Assembly (NCBI GenBank): GCA_022819585.1
Contig: JAJEGY010000009.1
Coordinates: forward strand, 1 to 64,000
Source: Dehalococcoidia bacterium
Lineage (GTDB): Bacteria > Chloroflexota > Dehalococcoidia > Lucifugimonadales > Lucifugimonadaceae
Reading direction: 5' to 3'
DNA length: 64,000 bases
Shown: in pieces, positions 1 to 9,557 of the stretch
How positions within the stretch are numbered: the stretch's first letter is position 1
Layout: the number at the start of each line of letters is the position of its first letter
Made by a program: the position numbers and the translations under genes
The notes under the pieces: generated by a model
What the model was told of the DNA's origin: nothing
The model's input: the letters and a program-made list of their open reading frames with translations, nothing else
Database searches by the model: none

Positions 1-50
1 CGAAGGGGGCGCGGACGAGCGAAGCGAGTCCGCGGGGGATGCCCAGCCAA
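1..50 (+). repeat. Dispersed repeat R4, copy 1
   Basis: GC-rich element with an inverted pair GCGGAC (11-16) and GTCCGC (28-33), followed by GGGGGATGCCC. Related copies, mostly on the opposite strand, are seen at 42344-42398, 43431-43480 and 44589-44617. They share a CGAAGGGG..GCGC..AAGCGAG..GGGGATGCCC layout. It may begin before the window. Confidence 0.6.
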
Positions 51-420
51 GGGCCGGGAGACCGCACGTGGAGCCGACGGACGTCTACTCCTGCCCATCA
101 CAGGAGCGAGGCTACAGCGCGAGAGGATCCCGCGAGGGTGAATCGAAGGAAGGCGGCGTACTCCGAACGGTGTCCCCAAGCACCGCGCCGCCGACCAAGC
201 ACGCGGTCTGGCGACGCGTGCCGCGTCTGGATATGGAAGCTAGCGGTCTGACACACCGTTCTGCGCAGCATCTGACCCCTCTCCGGGGTCGTCCTCTTCC
301 CCACAAGGAAGAGGCGATGGAGAGGGAAGGAGCCGAGGTCTCGGCGCTGAGACCGAAGCTCAAGGACCAGGGCAGTACATTCGGCCCCATGACCCGACCT
401 CCTGGCCGAGCCCGTCATTC
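51..420. other. Intergenic region without a supported gene
   Basis: GC-rich non-coding stretch. Overlapping short open frames on both strands show no recognisable domain. It holds an imperfect palindrome near 281-295 and the hairpin annotated at 293-314. I see no tRNA, promoter or riboswitch that I can name. Confidence 0.5.
293..314 (+). repeat. Short perfect hairpin
   Basis: CCTCTTCC (293-300) pairs with GGAAGAGG (307-314) across the loop CCACAA. No T-tract follows, so it is more likely part of the repeat-rich leader than a terminator. Confidence 0.5.
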
Positions 421-445
421 CCCTCTCCCGTTCGACGGGAGAGGG
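421..445 (+). repeat. Dispersed palindromic repeat R1, copy 1
   Basis: A perfect inverted repeat: CCCTCTCCCGT (421-431) and ACGGGAGAGGG (435-445) around a 3-nt loop, then CTAGGGTGAGGG. Copies occur at 42227-42250 and 43383-43407 in the opposite orientation. Each has the GGGTGAGGG-type flank on the side facing a downstream start codon. This type of repeat, with a CCCTCACCCT flank, is widespread in bacterial intergenic DNA. Confidence 0.8.
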
Positions 446-644
446 CTAGGGTGAGGGCGAAGGCGACCCTGCGCCCCTGAAAAGGCGCAGGGGGAGGATA
501 CCCATCGAAAAACAGCCACATGGGAGTGGACATACAAACACACCCAAACAACAAACCAAAACCCCAACAACCAACAACCAACAACAAAATCCCAAAAATC
601 CGTCCAATCCCAAAAATCCCAGTTCAGACAAACAGCCCAAAACC
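446..644 (+). other. A/C-rich leader of the radical SAM gene
   Basis: From about 535 to 640 the + strand is almost free of G and T and contains repeated AATCCCAAAAATCC-like units ending in TTCAGACAAA just before the start codon. The leader of the SDR gene at 43222 (opposite strand) has a matching arrangement: AATCCCAA units and TTCAGACAAAA. The same tract lies between R1 and the gene in both places. Confidence 0.5.
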
Positions 645-2111
645 ATGCTCATCAAACAAAAACCCGACCGCTGGACCAAGATGTACCACCTCGGCAAAAT
701 GGCCACCGACGACATCATTCTGCCCTCTGCACAAGCAGGGCAGAACCCGATGCCCGTCAAGGAGCGAGCCCCGTACTCCATTCCTCGCAACAACCCAGGA
801 CCCGGCGTCTACCGATCACGTCTCCCAAACGGCAAGTTCACAAACCTCATGCAGGTCATGTTCACCGACTTCTGCAAGATGGACTGCCATTTCTGCCCGA
901 ACAGCCACTGGGTACCACGAAAACGATACGGTTTCAAACCCGACGAACTCGCAAAAACCTTTAACGAACTCCTCGAACGCCAGACCGTCGAAGGTCTCTT
1001 CCTAAGCTCCGGAGTCGCCGGCACCGGTTCCAAAACAACTGAGCGAATGGTCAAAGTTGTCGACCTCATACGCAACAAATACAAGTTCAACGGATACATC
1101 CACCTCAAAGTCATGCCCGGCACCGAAAAACACATCGTCGAAGCCGCGCACCTCCTAGGCACACGCCTATCCGTAAACCTTGAAACCACAACCGTCGACC
1201 ACATGAACAAGCTCTCCAAGATGAAGCACTACCAACGCGACATCATGGATCCCATGGCATGGATCGACGAACTCAAACGCGGTCCCACCAACGGAGCCAT
1301 CGGACAAGCAACACAACTCGTCGTCGGTGCTGCCGACGAGACCGACCTCGACATCCTCAACCGCATCTCCCAACTCTACGCCGATTGGGAACTCAAGCGA
1401 GTCTACTACTCGCCATTCCGACCCGTTCGATACACGCCCCTCGAAGAGCACCCCGCAACTCCCATGCAACGAACCAACCGGCTCTACCAGCTCGACTGGC
1501 TCAAACGCGTCTACAAATTCTCCGACAACGAAATCAAACTCGGATTCGACAAAGGAGGTTTCCTGCCATTGGAACTCGACCCCAAACAGACCATCGCACT
1601 CGAAAACCTCGACGCATTCCCCGTCGACATAAACAACGCAACCCGCGACCAGCTCATGCGAACCCCCGGACTCGGCCCCATCAGCGTCCAACGCATCCTA
1701 CAAAACCGACGCCGTGCAAAGATAACTCGCTGGCAGGAACTCACCCTTATGGGAGTGGTCCAGAAATGGGCATGGCCATTCATCACATTTCCCGGACACC
1801 GACCCGAACCCGCAAAGCAGCTTCGCCTCGACTCCCTCCTCAGCCAAGAGCGCAAAAGCCGCACCGACGGCGGAACCGAGCATCTCACGAAAAACAGGGC
1901 AGAGGTCAAACGCGAAGCGAATGCATCCATCTTGGCCGACCCCGGCGAACCGTTCGGCACCCAAGCAACCCTCGCTCCCACACCATGCGGAATCCGATCC
2001 AGCTGCGACGGATGCGCCCTCTACAACACCCCCGGACACCCAGGATCAAACCGCAGACCCATCAGATACGCCCCCTCAAGCAACTTCACCAAACAAAAAC
2101 AACCGGCGTGA
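645..2111 (+). CDS. Radical SAM protein of the putative DNA modification/repair type, with HhH region
   Basis: Predicted radical S-adenosylmethionine enzyme of 488 residues. Cys77, Cys81 and Cys84 form the CxxxCxxC motif that binds the 4Fe-4S cluster. A helix-hairpin-helix-like stretch near residues 328-365 (TPGLGPISVQRIL) suggests nucleic-acid contact. The tail carries Cys448, Cys454 and Cys457, possibly a second metal site. This layout fits the family usually called putative DNA modification/repair radical SAM protein, often linked to a uracil-DNA-glycosylase-like gene; no such partner is adjacent. Substrate unknown. An ATG at 681 is an alternative start. It converges on smpB with a 14-nt gap, and its leader carries repeats R4 and R1. 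Confidence 0.8.
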   Translation: MLIKQKPDRWTKMYHLGKMATDDIILPSAQAGQNPMPVKERAPYSIPRNNPGPGVYRSRLPNGKFTNLMQVMFTDFCKMDCHFCPNSHWVPRKRYGFKPDELAKTFNELLERQTVEGLFLSSGVAGTGSKTTERMVKVVDLIRNKYKFNGYIHLKVMPGTEKHIVEAAHLLGTRLSVNLETTTVDHMNKLSKMKHYQRDIMDPMAWIDELKRGPTNGAIGQATQLVVGAADETDLDILNRISQLYADWELKRVYYSPFRPVRYTPLEEHPATPMQRTNRLYQLDWLKRVYKFSDNEIKLGFDKGGFLPLELDPKQTIALENLDAFPVDINNATRDQLMRTPGLGPISVQRILQNRRRAKITRWQELTLMGVVQKWAWPFITFPGHRPEPAKQLRLDSLLSQERKSRTDGGTEHLTKNRAEVKREANASILADPGEPFGTQATLAPTPCGIRSSCDGCALYNTPGHPGSNRRPIRYAPSSNFTKQKQPA

Positions 2112-2125
2112 CCACCATTGCCCAC

Positions 2126-2620
2126 CTACCTCCGCATAGCACGAGCAATATCACGCTCCTGATCGCGGCGGCGGATTGTGTCTCGACGATCCCCATGCGT
2201 CTTGCCCCTCGCCAATGAAATCGAAGCCTTTGCAACCCCACGAACGATGTAGATCCGTTGAACAACGATCGTCAACCCTTGCTGCTCGACCCGACCCTGC
2301 AAAAACTCGATCTCCCTGCGATGCAGCAGCAACTTACGCTCCCGCAAAGGCTCATGCTGACCCCACAGACCCGCCGCATCGTACGGAGCAACATACATAT
2401 TCATCAACCAGGCCTCACCATCAGTGATCCGAACATAAGCATTCGAAATATCAACCTTCCCATCCCGAATCGACTTGATCTCCGAACCCTGCAACACCAA
2501 CCCAGCCTCGAACTCATCCATCAAGTTGTAATCAAACCGAACGCGCCGGTTAGTAGCCATCGTCCCAGACGACGCTGAACCGTTGCCATCAACCTTCTTC
2601 TTGCGTTTCCTACGAGCCAT
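2126..2620 (-). CDS. smpB: SsrA-binding protein SmpB
   Basis: SmpB (164 residues) binds the tRNA-like domain of tmRNA and brings it to stalled ribosomes for trans-translation. The core shows the family landmarks: the MDEFEAGLVLQGSEIKSIRDGKV strand region, YIVRGVAKASISLARGKTHGDRRDTIRRRD near the end, and a basic C-terminal tail. I chose the ATG at 2620 because the Lys/Arg-rich MARRKRKKK start is typical; the frame is open to 2674 but that extension looks non-native. It lies downstream of the S41 protease gene on the same strand. The tmRNA gene is not in the window. Confidence 0.93.
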   Translation of the reverse strand: MARRKRKKKVDGNGSASSGTMATNRRVRFDYNLMDEFEAGLVLQGSEIKSIRDGKVDISNAYVRITDGEAWLMNMYVAPYDAAGLWGQHEPLRERKLLLHRREIEFLQGRVEQQGLTIVVQRIYIVRGVAKASISLARGKTHGDRRDTIRRRDQERDIARAMRR

Positions 2621-2701
2621 AACGGGGCGTACCCCAAACCGAAAATCCGGAAAATCCGCAGGAGCGGCCCTCACGGGCGACCCTGCTCATCCAAAGGCAA
2701 A

Positions 2702-4150
2702 CTACTGTCCAACCGCCGTCGTAACCTGCGTCTGGAAATTCAACTGCTTGATCGCAGCATCCATCTGCGGCTCAACCCAATCCACATCCCGCTGCCCAGG
2801 AACCGGCTCCGTCTCAACAATCACATCAGGCGTCAACCCGACACCCTCAATCACATTCCCATTCGGCGTATACCAACGCCTGATCGTGATATTCAAACCA
2901 GCCCCATTCGAGAGCGTCCGAGTGATATTCACACTCCCTTTCCCAAACGTCTTTACACCTATCAACACCGCACGACCATGATCCTGGATCGCCCCGGCAA
3001 AAAGCTCAGCACCACTCCCAGACCACTCATTCACCAGTACCACGATCGGCACATTCGCAAAGTTCGCCTCACCATGGGCAAAGAAGTCCCTACGGGCACC
3101 ATTGCGATCCTGCTCATACGCCAACCGACCTTCAGGGATAAACTCGCTCGCCGCGTCCAGCGTCGCATGCAACAACCCGCCCGGGTTGTTCCTCAAATCA
3201 ATCACCACACCCTCGGCGCCTTGCGACATCAGCTCCGACATATGCTCACGGATCTCTCTAGGAGTCTCATCCGTGAACTGCCGAATATCCATCTCTGCGA
3301 ACGGAGTGTCCGGGATCATCCTCGAATTCACCGACTCCAGCTCCACACGCCCCCTGATGATCTCAATATCCACCGGATCCGTCTCACCAACATGCAACAC
3401 TGTCAATATCACCGGCACACCTTCCTCACCTCGGATAATCAACACGGCTTCGCTCACGCTCCAACTCGTCGCATCCACACCATCCACCTTCAAAATCCGA
3501 TCACCAGGCTTGATCCCTGCCCGCATTGCCGGCGAACCCTCCATCGGTGCCTGAATAATCACCCCCTTACCATCGGGCGCTTGAGCCACAGTAGCGCCAA
3601 TCCCAAAGAACGATCCCGCCAAATCATCCCGACTCATCCGCATCTGATCCGGCGAGATATAAGTCATGTGAGGATCGCCCAAAGCCTCGATGAAACCCAA
3701 GACCGCCTGCTCCGACATCTCTGCATGGTCAACCAGCGTGTAATCCACATACTCGTCGTTGATGAACTGAAATGCCTCCCAGATAACCGCAACATCCTCA
3801 GGCACCGCATCCGGCAACTGTCTAGTCTTCGGAGACTCGATTACACGAGGCACCGCATCCTGTTCGGCACCGACCACCTCGGCTGTCTGATCTCCCAAAT
3901 CCTCAGAACCAACGGCCTCTATCTCGATCTCTGGCGACTCGACCTCGACCTCGACCACATCCTCGACAACCGCTGCAGGCTCCTCCGCAACTGCCACCTC
4001 AACGACCTCGGTAACTGCAACACTATCCTCAGCGACGACCTCAGCTGCCGGCTCCTGCTCAGCATCGCAAGCAAACGCAAACAGAAGGGCGACCGACATA
4101 GCCGTCACCGACAACAACGGGAGGCGTTCAAAGACCGTTATTCGTTTCAT
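2702..4150 (-). CDS. S41 family C-terminal processing peptidase, lipoprotein
   Basis: CtpA/Prc-type serine protease of about 482 residues, exported and probably lipid-anchored. The N terminus has a positively charged start, a hydrophobic helix and Cys28 in FAFAC, a slightly unusual lipobox. A long acidic Glu/Val-rich linker follows. Next come a PDZ domain (GIKPGDRILKVDGVDA) and the S41 protease domain. The catalytic Ser (about 379, in WSGSGAEL) and Lys (about 404, in TFGKG) are 25 residues apart, as in E. coli Prc, so the dyad is intact. The ATG at 4150 is preferred over 4174 because it starts the signal peptide. Confidence 0.88.
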   Translation of the reverse strand: MKRITVFERLPLLSVTAMSVALLFAFACDAEQEPAAEVVAEDSVAVTEVVEVAVAEEPAAVVEDVVEVEVESPEIEIEAVGSEDLGDQTAEVVGAEQDAVPRVIESPKTRQLPDAVPEDVAVIWEAFQFINDEYVDYTLVDHAEMSEQAVLGFIEALGDPHMTYISPDQMRMSRDDLAGSFFGIGATVAQAPDGKGVIIQAPMEGSPAMRAGIKPGDRILKVDGVDATSWSVSEAVLIIRGEEGVPVILTVLHVGETDPVDIEIIRGRVELESVNSRMIPDTPFAEMDIRQFTDETPREIREHMSELMSQGAEGVVIDLRNNPGGLLHATLDAASEFIPEGRLAYEQDRNGARRDFFAHGEANFANVPIVVLVNEWSGSGAELFAGAIQDHGRAVLIGVKTFGKGSVNITRTLSNGAGLNITIRRWYTPNGNVIEGVGLTPDVIVETEPVPGQRDVDWVEPQMDAAIKQLNFQTQVTTAVGQ

Positions 4151-4359
4151 CTGGATCCGTCCATCCCTGCACATTCAATCATCATTCACATTGATATCAG
4201 GGTATACGACACCGAACCCAAAACCGATTGCCGACCAACCTTACCCGCTTCCAAACCACTTCCGACTTTACATAACACGTCTAGTGCGAAATGACCTGCA
4301 CCACCGTCTTCATGCGCCTTCCCAAACCAAATCCCTGCAACTCTCATCTCTCCACGGTT

Positions 4360-5502
4360 TCAGACTACGCTGGGCTCTACCAACTCCTCGGTCGCTTCCT
4401 CGACATCGCTGTTACCTAGCGCCGCATCGATCGCCAACCTCAACTCCTCAATCCCCCAACGCTTGACGGCCGAAGTCATCACCGAGCCATCGTCCCAAAT
4501 CTCTTCCCGACTTGGCGGTGCGTCCATCACCAAGTCAAGTTTGTTCAAAACCAACACTCTCGGTGTCTCGCCGAGACCCAGATCCTCCAACACGCCATCA
4601 ACAACCTCGGCAGACTCAGCAGCCAGCGGATTCGAAATATCCGTCACATGGACTAGCAGATCCGCAAACATCGCCTCTTCCAACGTCGCGTTGAAAGCGT
4701 CGATCAATATCGGCGGTAGCTTGTTGATGAACCCCACCGTATCGCTCAACGTCGCCTGCATACCCGACGGAAGATACAAACGACGTGTCGTCGTATCCAG
4801 CGTCTCGAACGGTCGATCAACCGACCGAATATCCGATCCCGTCAGAGTATTGAACAATGCCGACTTGCCAGCGTTCGTGTATCCGACCAATGAAACCGTC
4901 CGCACGTCACCTCGCAATCGTCGACGTCTCTGCGAACCACGTTGGTCCCGGACGTTAGATATCGCTCGACGCAAATCCCTAGCCTTCAACCGCATCAACC
5001 GTCTGTCAGTCTCGATCTGCGACTCACCAGGCCCTCGCGTCCCGATACCACCTCCCAGACGCTCCAAGTGCGACCATTGCCCGGCAAGCCGAGGCATCAA
5101 ATACTCGACCTGCGCCAATTCCACCTGCAACTTGCCCTCACGTGTCCTTGCACGACCGGCAAATATGTCCAAGATCAGCGCCGTCCGATCAATCACCTTC
5201 ACCTGCAACCGATCTTCAAGAACCCGTTGCTGCGCTGGGGTCAACTCGTCATCGAATATCACCGTCTCGACATGAAGTTCCTTGACCGTATCCTCCAACT
5301 CCTCAAGCTTGCCGCTACCCACATAAGTCGGCGACGGAGCGTTCAGATTCTGCGTCACTGTAGCGACTGGATTCGCTCCTGCAGCCTGCGCCAAAGCACC
5401 CAGTTCAGACACAGAATCGTCCAACGACCAGCCATTGCGACCGCGCCGAACACGCACACCCACAAGGCAAGCACGTTCACGCCTCGCAGCAGTGTTGTAC
5501 AT
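4360..5502 (-). CDS. hflX: GTPase HflX
   Basis: Ribosome-associated GTPase that splits or rescues stalled ribosomes. About 380 residues from the ATG at 5502; a TTG six codons upstream (5520) is possible. The N-terminal HflX domain ends in the glycine-rich GGGIGTRGPGE linker (residues about 150-160). The G domain has G1 GYTNAGKS, G3 DTVGF and G4 NKLD. All nucleotide-binding motifs look intact. A short acidic tail follows. It lies between the S41 gene and dapL on the same strand with no clear functional link. Confidence 0.93.
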   Translation of the reverse strand: MYNTAARRERACLVGVRVRRGRNGWSLDDSVSELGALAQAAGANPVATVTQNLNAPSPTYVGSGKLEELEDTVKELHVETVIFDDELTPAQQRVLEDRLQVKVIDRTALILDIFAGRARTREGKLQVELAQVEYLMPRLAGQWSHLERLGGGIGTRGPGESQIETDRRLMRLKARDLRRAISNVRDQRGSQRRRRLRGDVRTVSLVGYTNAGKSALFNTLTGSDIRSVDRPFETLDTTTRRLYLPSGMQATLSDTVGFINKLPPILIDAFNATLEEAMFADLLVHVTDISNPLAAESAEVVDGVLEDLGLGETPRVLVLNKLDLVMDAPPSREEIWDDGSVMTSAVKRWGIEELRLAIDAALGNSDVEEATEELVEPSVV

Positions 5503-5544
5503 TCTTTTGCGCCTAGGCAAGGTATTGTCCGTCCTATTCCCAGA

Positions 5545-6708
5545 CTAAACCCGCCAACCAGATATGCGACGAATACCCTCATCAATCTGATCGTCAGGGA
5601 TCGTGAGCGACAACCGAATGTATCCCTCTCCAGACGGTCCATACGAAGCTCCTGGCGTCACCACTACATCACGCTCCTCAAGCATCTTCTCCGCGAAACT
5701 CGCCGACGTATAACCCTCAGGCACCCGCGTCCAGATGTACAGCGTAGCCCTCGGCGTAGAAGCCTCCAATCCGATCTCATTCAACGCGGCAACAACCTTG
5801 TCACGACGTCGACGATAGATCTCGTTATTCCCATCAATCCACTCCTGCGGCAGATTCAACGCCTCGATACCCATCTCCTGTATCGCCTGCGAAAGCCCCG
5901 AGTCAATGTTCGACTTCACCCGCATCAACGCATCGACCATCTCAGAGTTGCCAACAGCCGCTCCAACACGCCAACCAGTCATATTCGCCGTCTTCGACAA
6001 CGAATGAAACTCCATCGCCACATCTCGAGCCCCGGCTACCTGCAAGATGCTCGGAGCCACATACCCATCAAACGTCACTTCCGTGTAACAGGCATCGTGC
6101 AAGAGATACAGATCAAACTCCTTCGCATACGCCACAGCCTCCTCAAAATATGCCAAATCAGCTACTGCGCCAGTCGGATTGTTCGGATAGTTCAACCACA
6201 ACGTTTTTGCGTTCTTTGCAACGTCAGAGGGTATCTCCGTGAAATCGAGCAAATACCCATTGTTCTCACGCAACGGCACAAAGTGCGTCTCACCGCCGGC
6301 GAACATGGTTCCAATCTCATAAACCGGATACGCGGGATCAGGCGAGATCGAAACATCACCCGGGTCAATGAAGCACAATGCTGCGTGCGCGATCCCCTCT
6401 TTGGCCCCGATCAGGTTGATCGCCTCAGTGCCAGGATCCAACTCGACTCCAAACCGCCGCGCATAGAAATCACACACCGCCTGCCGAAATTCCGGCAAGC
6501 CCTCACTCTCTGGATACCGATGGTTCGGCGCCTTCCGAGCACCACGATCCAACGCATCAAGCACGACGTCAGGCGTCGGTATGTCGGGGTCTCCGATACC
6601 AAACGACACCACATCGATGCCTTGAGCCTTCTTTGCCGCTATCGCCCGCGAGATATTCACGAACAGATACGGAGGTAGTTGCTGTACTCGTTTCGCTAGT
6701 TCTGGCAT
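5545..6708 (-). CDS. dapL: LL-diaminopimelate aminotransferase-type PLP enzyme
   Basis: Fold-type I aminotransferase (387 residues) that in the DapL route converts tetrahydrodipicolinate directly to LL-diaminopimelate. Visible landmarks are the GIGDPDIPTP start, NYPNNPTGA (residues 173-181) and the PLP lysine in SLSKTANMTGWR (Lys239). The call rests on these and on its position: dapF follows 42 nt downstream on the same strand, forming a short lysine/meso-DAP unit. Another aminotransferase of this broad superfamily cannot be fully excluded. Confidence 0.85.
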   Translation of the reverse strand: MPELAKRVQQLPPYLFVNISRAIAAKKAQGIDVVSFGIGDPDIPTPDVVLDALDRGARKAPNHRYPESEGLPEFRQAVCDFYARRFGVELDPGTEAINLIGAKEGIAHAALCFIDPGDVSISPDPAYPVYEIGTMFAGGETHFVPLRENNGYLLDFTEIPSDVAKNAKTLWLNYPNNPTGAVADLAYFEEAVAYAKEFDLYLLHDACYTEVTFDGYVAPSILQVAGARDVAMEFHSLSKTANMTGWRVGAAVGNSEMVDALMRVKSNIDSGLSQAIQEMGIEALNLPQEWIDGNNEIYRRRRDKVVAALNEIGLEASTPRATLYIWTRVPEGYTSASFAEKMLEERDVVVTPGASYGPSGEGYIRLSLTIPDDQIDEGIRRISGWRV

Positions 6709-6750
6709 TGTCCCTCGACCTGAAACCCTGATGTTCCCAATGATTGGTTG

Positions 6751-7605
6751 TTATTCGTTCCAAACACCTGCAAAGACCTCAACTGCAGGTCCTTCCAGAA
6801 ACGCCTCGTCGTTTTCGTCCCAAGATATCCGCAAAACACCTCCATCCACCACTACATCAACAGCATCATCCACCAAACCAAGCCTCCGACAAGCGAACGC
6901 CGAAGCCGTGCTCCCCGTGCCAGATGACAACGTCTCCCCCGCGCCTCGCTCAAAAATCCGTGCCCTTATCCGTTTCCGCGCATGAACATTCACGATCTCG
7001 AAATTGATCCGCTGTGGAAACATCGGATGGTTCTCGACGTACGGGCCGACTTCGACCAAGGGGAAATCTTCAACCGATTCATCCATGATTGCTACCGCAT
7101 GGGGATTGCCGATCCCCAAGCAAGTAATCTTCAATTCAGCACCGCCGATCTCAACCTCTTCAGCAACAACCTCCGCAATTCCTCCCAGATTCGTCGTGTC
7201 CACAGGTACTTCAGAAGCAATGAACGTCGCCGGACCCATCGCAACACGGGCGGACTTCATACGACCATCAACCATCTCCGGCCAAACTATCCTCACTCCA
7301 CCCAAAGTCTCAACCGTCAACTCGCCGTTAACAGGCTCTGCCAACTGCCGATCCAACACAAACTTAGCGAACAACCTGATCCCATTCCCGCTCATCTCAG
7401 CCTCAGAGCCATCAGGATTGAACACTCGCATCCTAACCTGAGCAACTTCAGATTCCTGCAATAACACGATCCCGTCAGAGCCGACACCGAAAGCAGGTCT
7501 ACTCATCTCCGCTGTCAGAGCAGCCCAATCGCGATCTATCGACCTACCGTCGACAGCTATGTAGTCGTTGCCGCAACCATGCAGCTTTGCAAACTCAATC
7601 GCCAA
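6751..7605 (-). CDS. dapF: Diaminopimelate epimerase homologue with both catalytic cysteines replaced by serine
   Basis: DapF-fold protein, 284 residues, expected to convert LL- to meso-diaminopimelate. The family frame is clear: HGCGNDYIAVDG at the start, MSGNGIRLFAKF around 71-82, GNPHA at 167-171 and ERGAGETLSSGTGS at 219-232. In characterised DapF the two catalytic residues are cysteines in CGNG and in the ACGSG-type motif. Here they are Ser72 (codon AGC) and Ser228 (codon TCT). The start is TTG at 7605 with a strong AAGGAGG upstream. A TAGAAT box on this strand (7649-7644) could give it its own promoter. Confidence 0.85.
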   Translation of the reverse strand: MAIEFAKLHGCGNDYIAVDGRSIDRDWAALTAEMSRPAFGVGSDGIVLLQESEVAQVRMRVFNPDGSEAEMSGNGIRLFAKFVLDRQLAEPVNGELTVETLGGVRIVWPEMVDGRMKSARVAMGPATFIASEVPVDTTNLGGIAEVVAEEVEIGGAELKITCLGIGNPHAVAIMDESVEDFPLVEVGPYVENHPMFPQRINFEIVNVHARKRIRARIFERGAGETLSSGTGSTASAFACRRLGLVDDAVDVVVDGGVLRISWDENDEAFLEGPAVEVFAGVWNE

Positions 7606-7662
7606 TCAGTCCTCCTTGACCCAAACGAGTCGATTACCAAGCGATTCTATCCCTTGCATGTT

Positions 7663-8616
7663 TCACCCCGCCTCACACAACCATGCCTCGACCATCGCAA
7701 TCGCGGCTTCAACGTAACCCTCATCGGTTATGTCAAGCCACTGTATGCGCGGGTCCCTAGGCTTGAACCAGTTCTGTTGGGCACCGATCAAACGGTGGTT
7801 CCCGATCAAAATCTCCTCGCGCGTCGCTTCCCACGTTTTCCGACCATCGATGTGATCGATCAATTGCCGATACCCTATCGCCGACATCGAAGGCATCTCC
7901 GCATCGATCCCGGCGCTCAACAACGCTCTAATTTCGTCGAGCCATCCAGCTGCCACCATTTCTTCAAAGCGGACTGCAACTCGATCGTGCAAAACATCTC
8001 TGGGAGCATTGAGCCCGAAAACCAAAGCATCGTACGGAGGTGTGTCGCTTTTACTCGCGCCACCCATAGCATCGCCCGTAGCTACTGCCCTCTCGATCGC
8101 CCTAACCAGCCTCCTGGGGTTCAACACCTCGACTCGGTCGGTATTCCTTGCGTCCATCTCTTTCAGCCGTCGTTGCAGAGACTCGATACCTTCCTCTACA
8201 AGCTGCATTTCCAACTCATCTCGCAGTTCCGGGTTCGGCGGGATCTCAGGCACCTCCCACCCTTCTAAGAGCGCCCAGACATACTGTCCTGACCCACCTA
8301 CGATGATCGGCAGCTTCTCTCGCTGGTCGATATCGGCAACCGCAGCAGGTGCCGCGCGCAGAAAATCACTCAAACTGTAACCATCTCGAGGATCCAAGAT
8401 ATCTATCAAATGGTGCTTGACGTCCCGACGTTCTTCCAGAGTTGGTTTGGCAGTCCCGATGTCCATGTCCTTGTAAAAGAGCCTCGAATCCCCATTCACC
8501 ACCTCGCCGCCAAAACGTATCGCCAACTCAACACCTAATGCAGTCTTGCCAGTAGCCGTAGCACCAACAACGGCGACTACTCGGGGGTGTTGATCCCGCA
8601 AATCCTTAACGGTCAC
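7663..8616 (-). CDS. miaA: tRNA dimethylallyltransferase MiaA
   Basis: Transfers a dimethylallyl group to A37 of tRNAs that read UNN codons. The P-loop GATATGKT (residues about 18-25) is followed by the characteristic NGDSRLFYKDMDIGTAKP and HHLIDILDP segments, with GGSGQYVWALLEG further on. Length (317) is normal. The start codon is GTG at 8616. It sits between tpiA and dapF on the same strand; the gaps (about 12 nt to tpiA) suggest co-transcription. Confidence 0.95.
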   Translation of the reverse strand: MTVKDLRDQHPRVVAVVGATATGKTALGVELAIRFGGEVVNGDSRLFYKDMDIGTAKPTLEERRDVKHHLIDILDPRDGYSLSDFLRAAPAAVADIDQREKLPIIVGGSGQYVWALLEGWEVPEIPPNPELRDELEMQLVEEGIESLQRRLKEMDARNTDRVEVLNPRRLVRAIERAVATGDAMGGASKSDTPPYDALVFGLNAPRDVLHDRVAVRFEEMVAAGWLDEIRALLSAGIDAEMPSMSAIGYRQLIDHIDGRKTWEATREEILIGNHRLIGAQQNWFKPRDPRIQWLDITDEGYVEAAIAMVEAWLCEAG

Positions 8617-8628
8617 ACCAATTCGGCA

Positions 8629-9399
8629 TCACGCAACGTTCACAGTCTCAGCCATCGTCGAGATCATCGACGAGAATTCATCACCGCTCAAACTCGCACC
8701 GCCAACCAACGCCCCATCGACAGTGTCGCTTCCAACGATTTGTCCGATGTTTTGCGAATTGGTACTGCCCCCATAAAGCACTCTCATCTCGGCAGAAGCG
8801 TCTTGGTCGTAAACCTCACTGACCTCTTCCCGAATCGACGCAGCCATATATTCGATCTGACCAAGGGTGGCCGCAACGCCGGTGCCAATCGCCCAGATCG
8901 GTTCATACGCGATTACCACCCGAGACGAATCACTCGCTCCTGCAAGCCCGAGCCGCACCTGACGCCTCACAAACCGCTCCGCACGCCGACGTTGTCGCTC
9001 CACGTCGTCCTCACCTACGCACAGTATCGCTATCATCCCTGCATCCACTACTGCCGCAACCTTTGCTGCCACGATCTGGTCCGTCTCACCGAATGTTTGC
9101 CTTCTTTCGGAGTGCCCCACGATCACATGACTCACCAACCCCTCCAACATCGCCGCTGAAACTTCACCCGTGTACGCTCCATTGGGATGCTGGTTGACGT
9201 TCTGCGCCCCAAGCATGACTGGCGTGTGATGCAGTACCCCAAAAACCGCGATCAACGACGTAAATGGCGGACAGAGTACAACATCTACAACTTCCGAATC
9301 TCCAACGGATCGGCAGATAGATTGCGATAACGCCACGCCTTCTTGCGGCGTGGTGTTCATTTTCCAGTTACCCGCGATTAACGGCTTGCGAGTTGTCAA
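8629..9399 (-). CDS. tpiA: Triosephosphate isomerase
   Basis: Glycolytic/gluconeogenic TIM-barrel enzyme, 256 residues. The catalytic set is complete: Asn11 and Lys13 in GNWKMN, His96 in VGHSERR and Glu166 in AYEPIWAIGTG. The start appears to be TTG at 9399, since the conserved GNWKMN leaves no room for a later one. I see no clear ribosome binding site. It follows pgk on the same strand across a 158-nt gap (9400-9557), so the two may form one glycolytic unit or have separate promoters. Confidence 0.95.
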   Translation of the reverse strand: MTTRKPLIAGNWKMNTTPQEGVALSQSICRSVGDSEVVDVVLCPPFTSLIAVFGVLHHTPVMLGAQNVNQHPNGAYTGEVSAAMLEGLVSHVIVGHSERRQTFGETDQIVAAKVAAVVDAGMIAILCVGEDDVERQRRRAERFVRRQVRLGLAGASDSSRVVIAYEPIWAIGTGVAATLGQIEYMAASIREEVSEVYDQDASAEMRVLYGGSTNSQNIGQIVGSDTVDGALVGGASLSGDEFSSMISTMAETVNVA

Positions 9400-9557
9400 A
9401 TGTAACTTCGGGCCTTTTCACCCGTTGCGGCATACCAATCGATTAACGGCAATTCCTCACGCGCAAGTTAAAGATAACGCCACTTCATCAAATCGTCAAC
9501 CACCAAAATCCAGCTGTGTTACGAATCACGTCTACGATCGTCGCAACCGTCTCTCGT

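Noticed and set aside
4942-6678. A 578-residue plus-strand open frame, and a similar one at 2978-4294
   Set aside because: Antisense shadows of hflX/dapL and of the S41 protease, with the same low-complexity Arg/His/Leu pattern.
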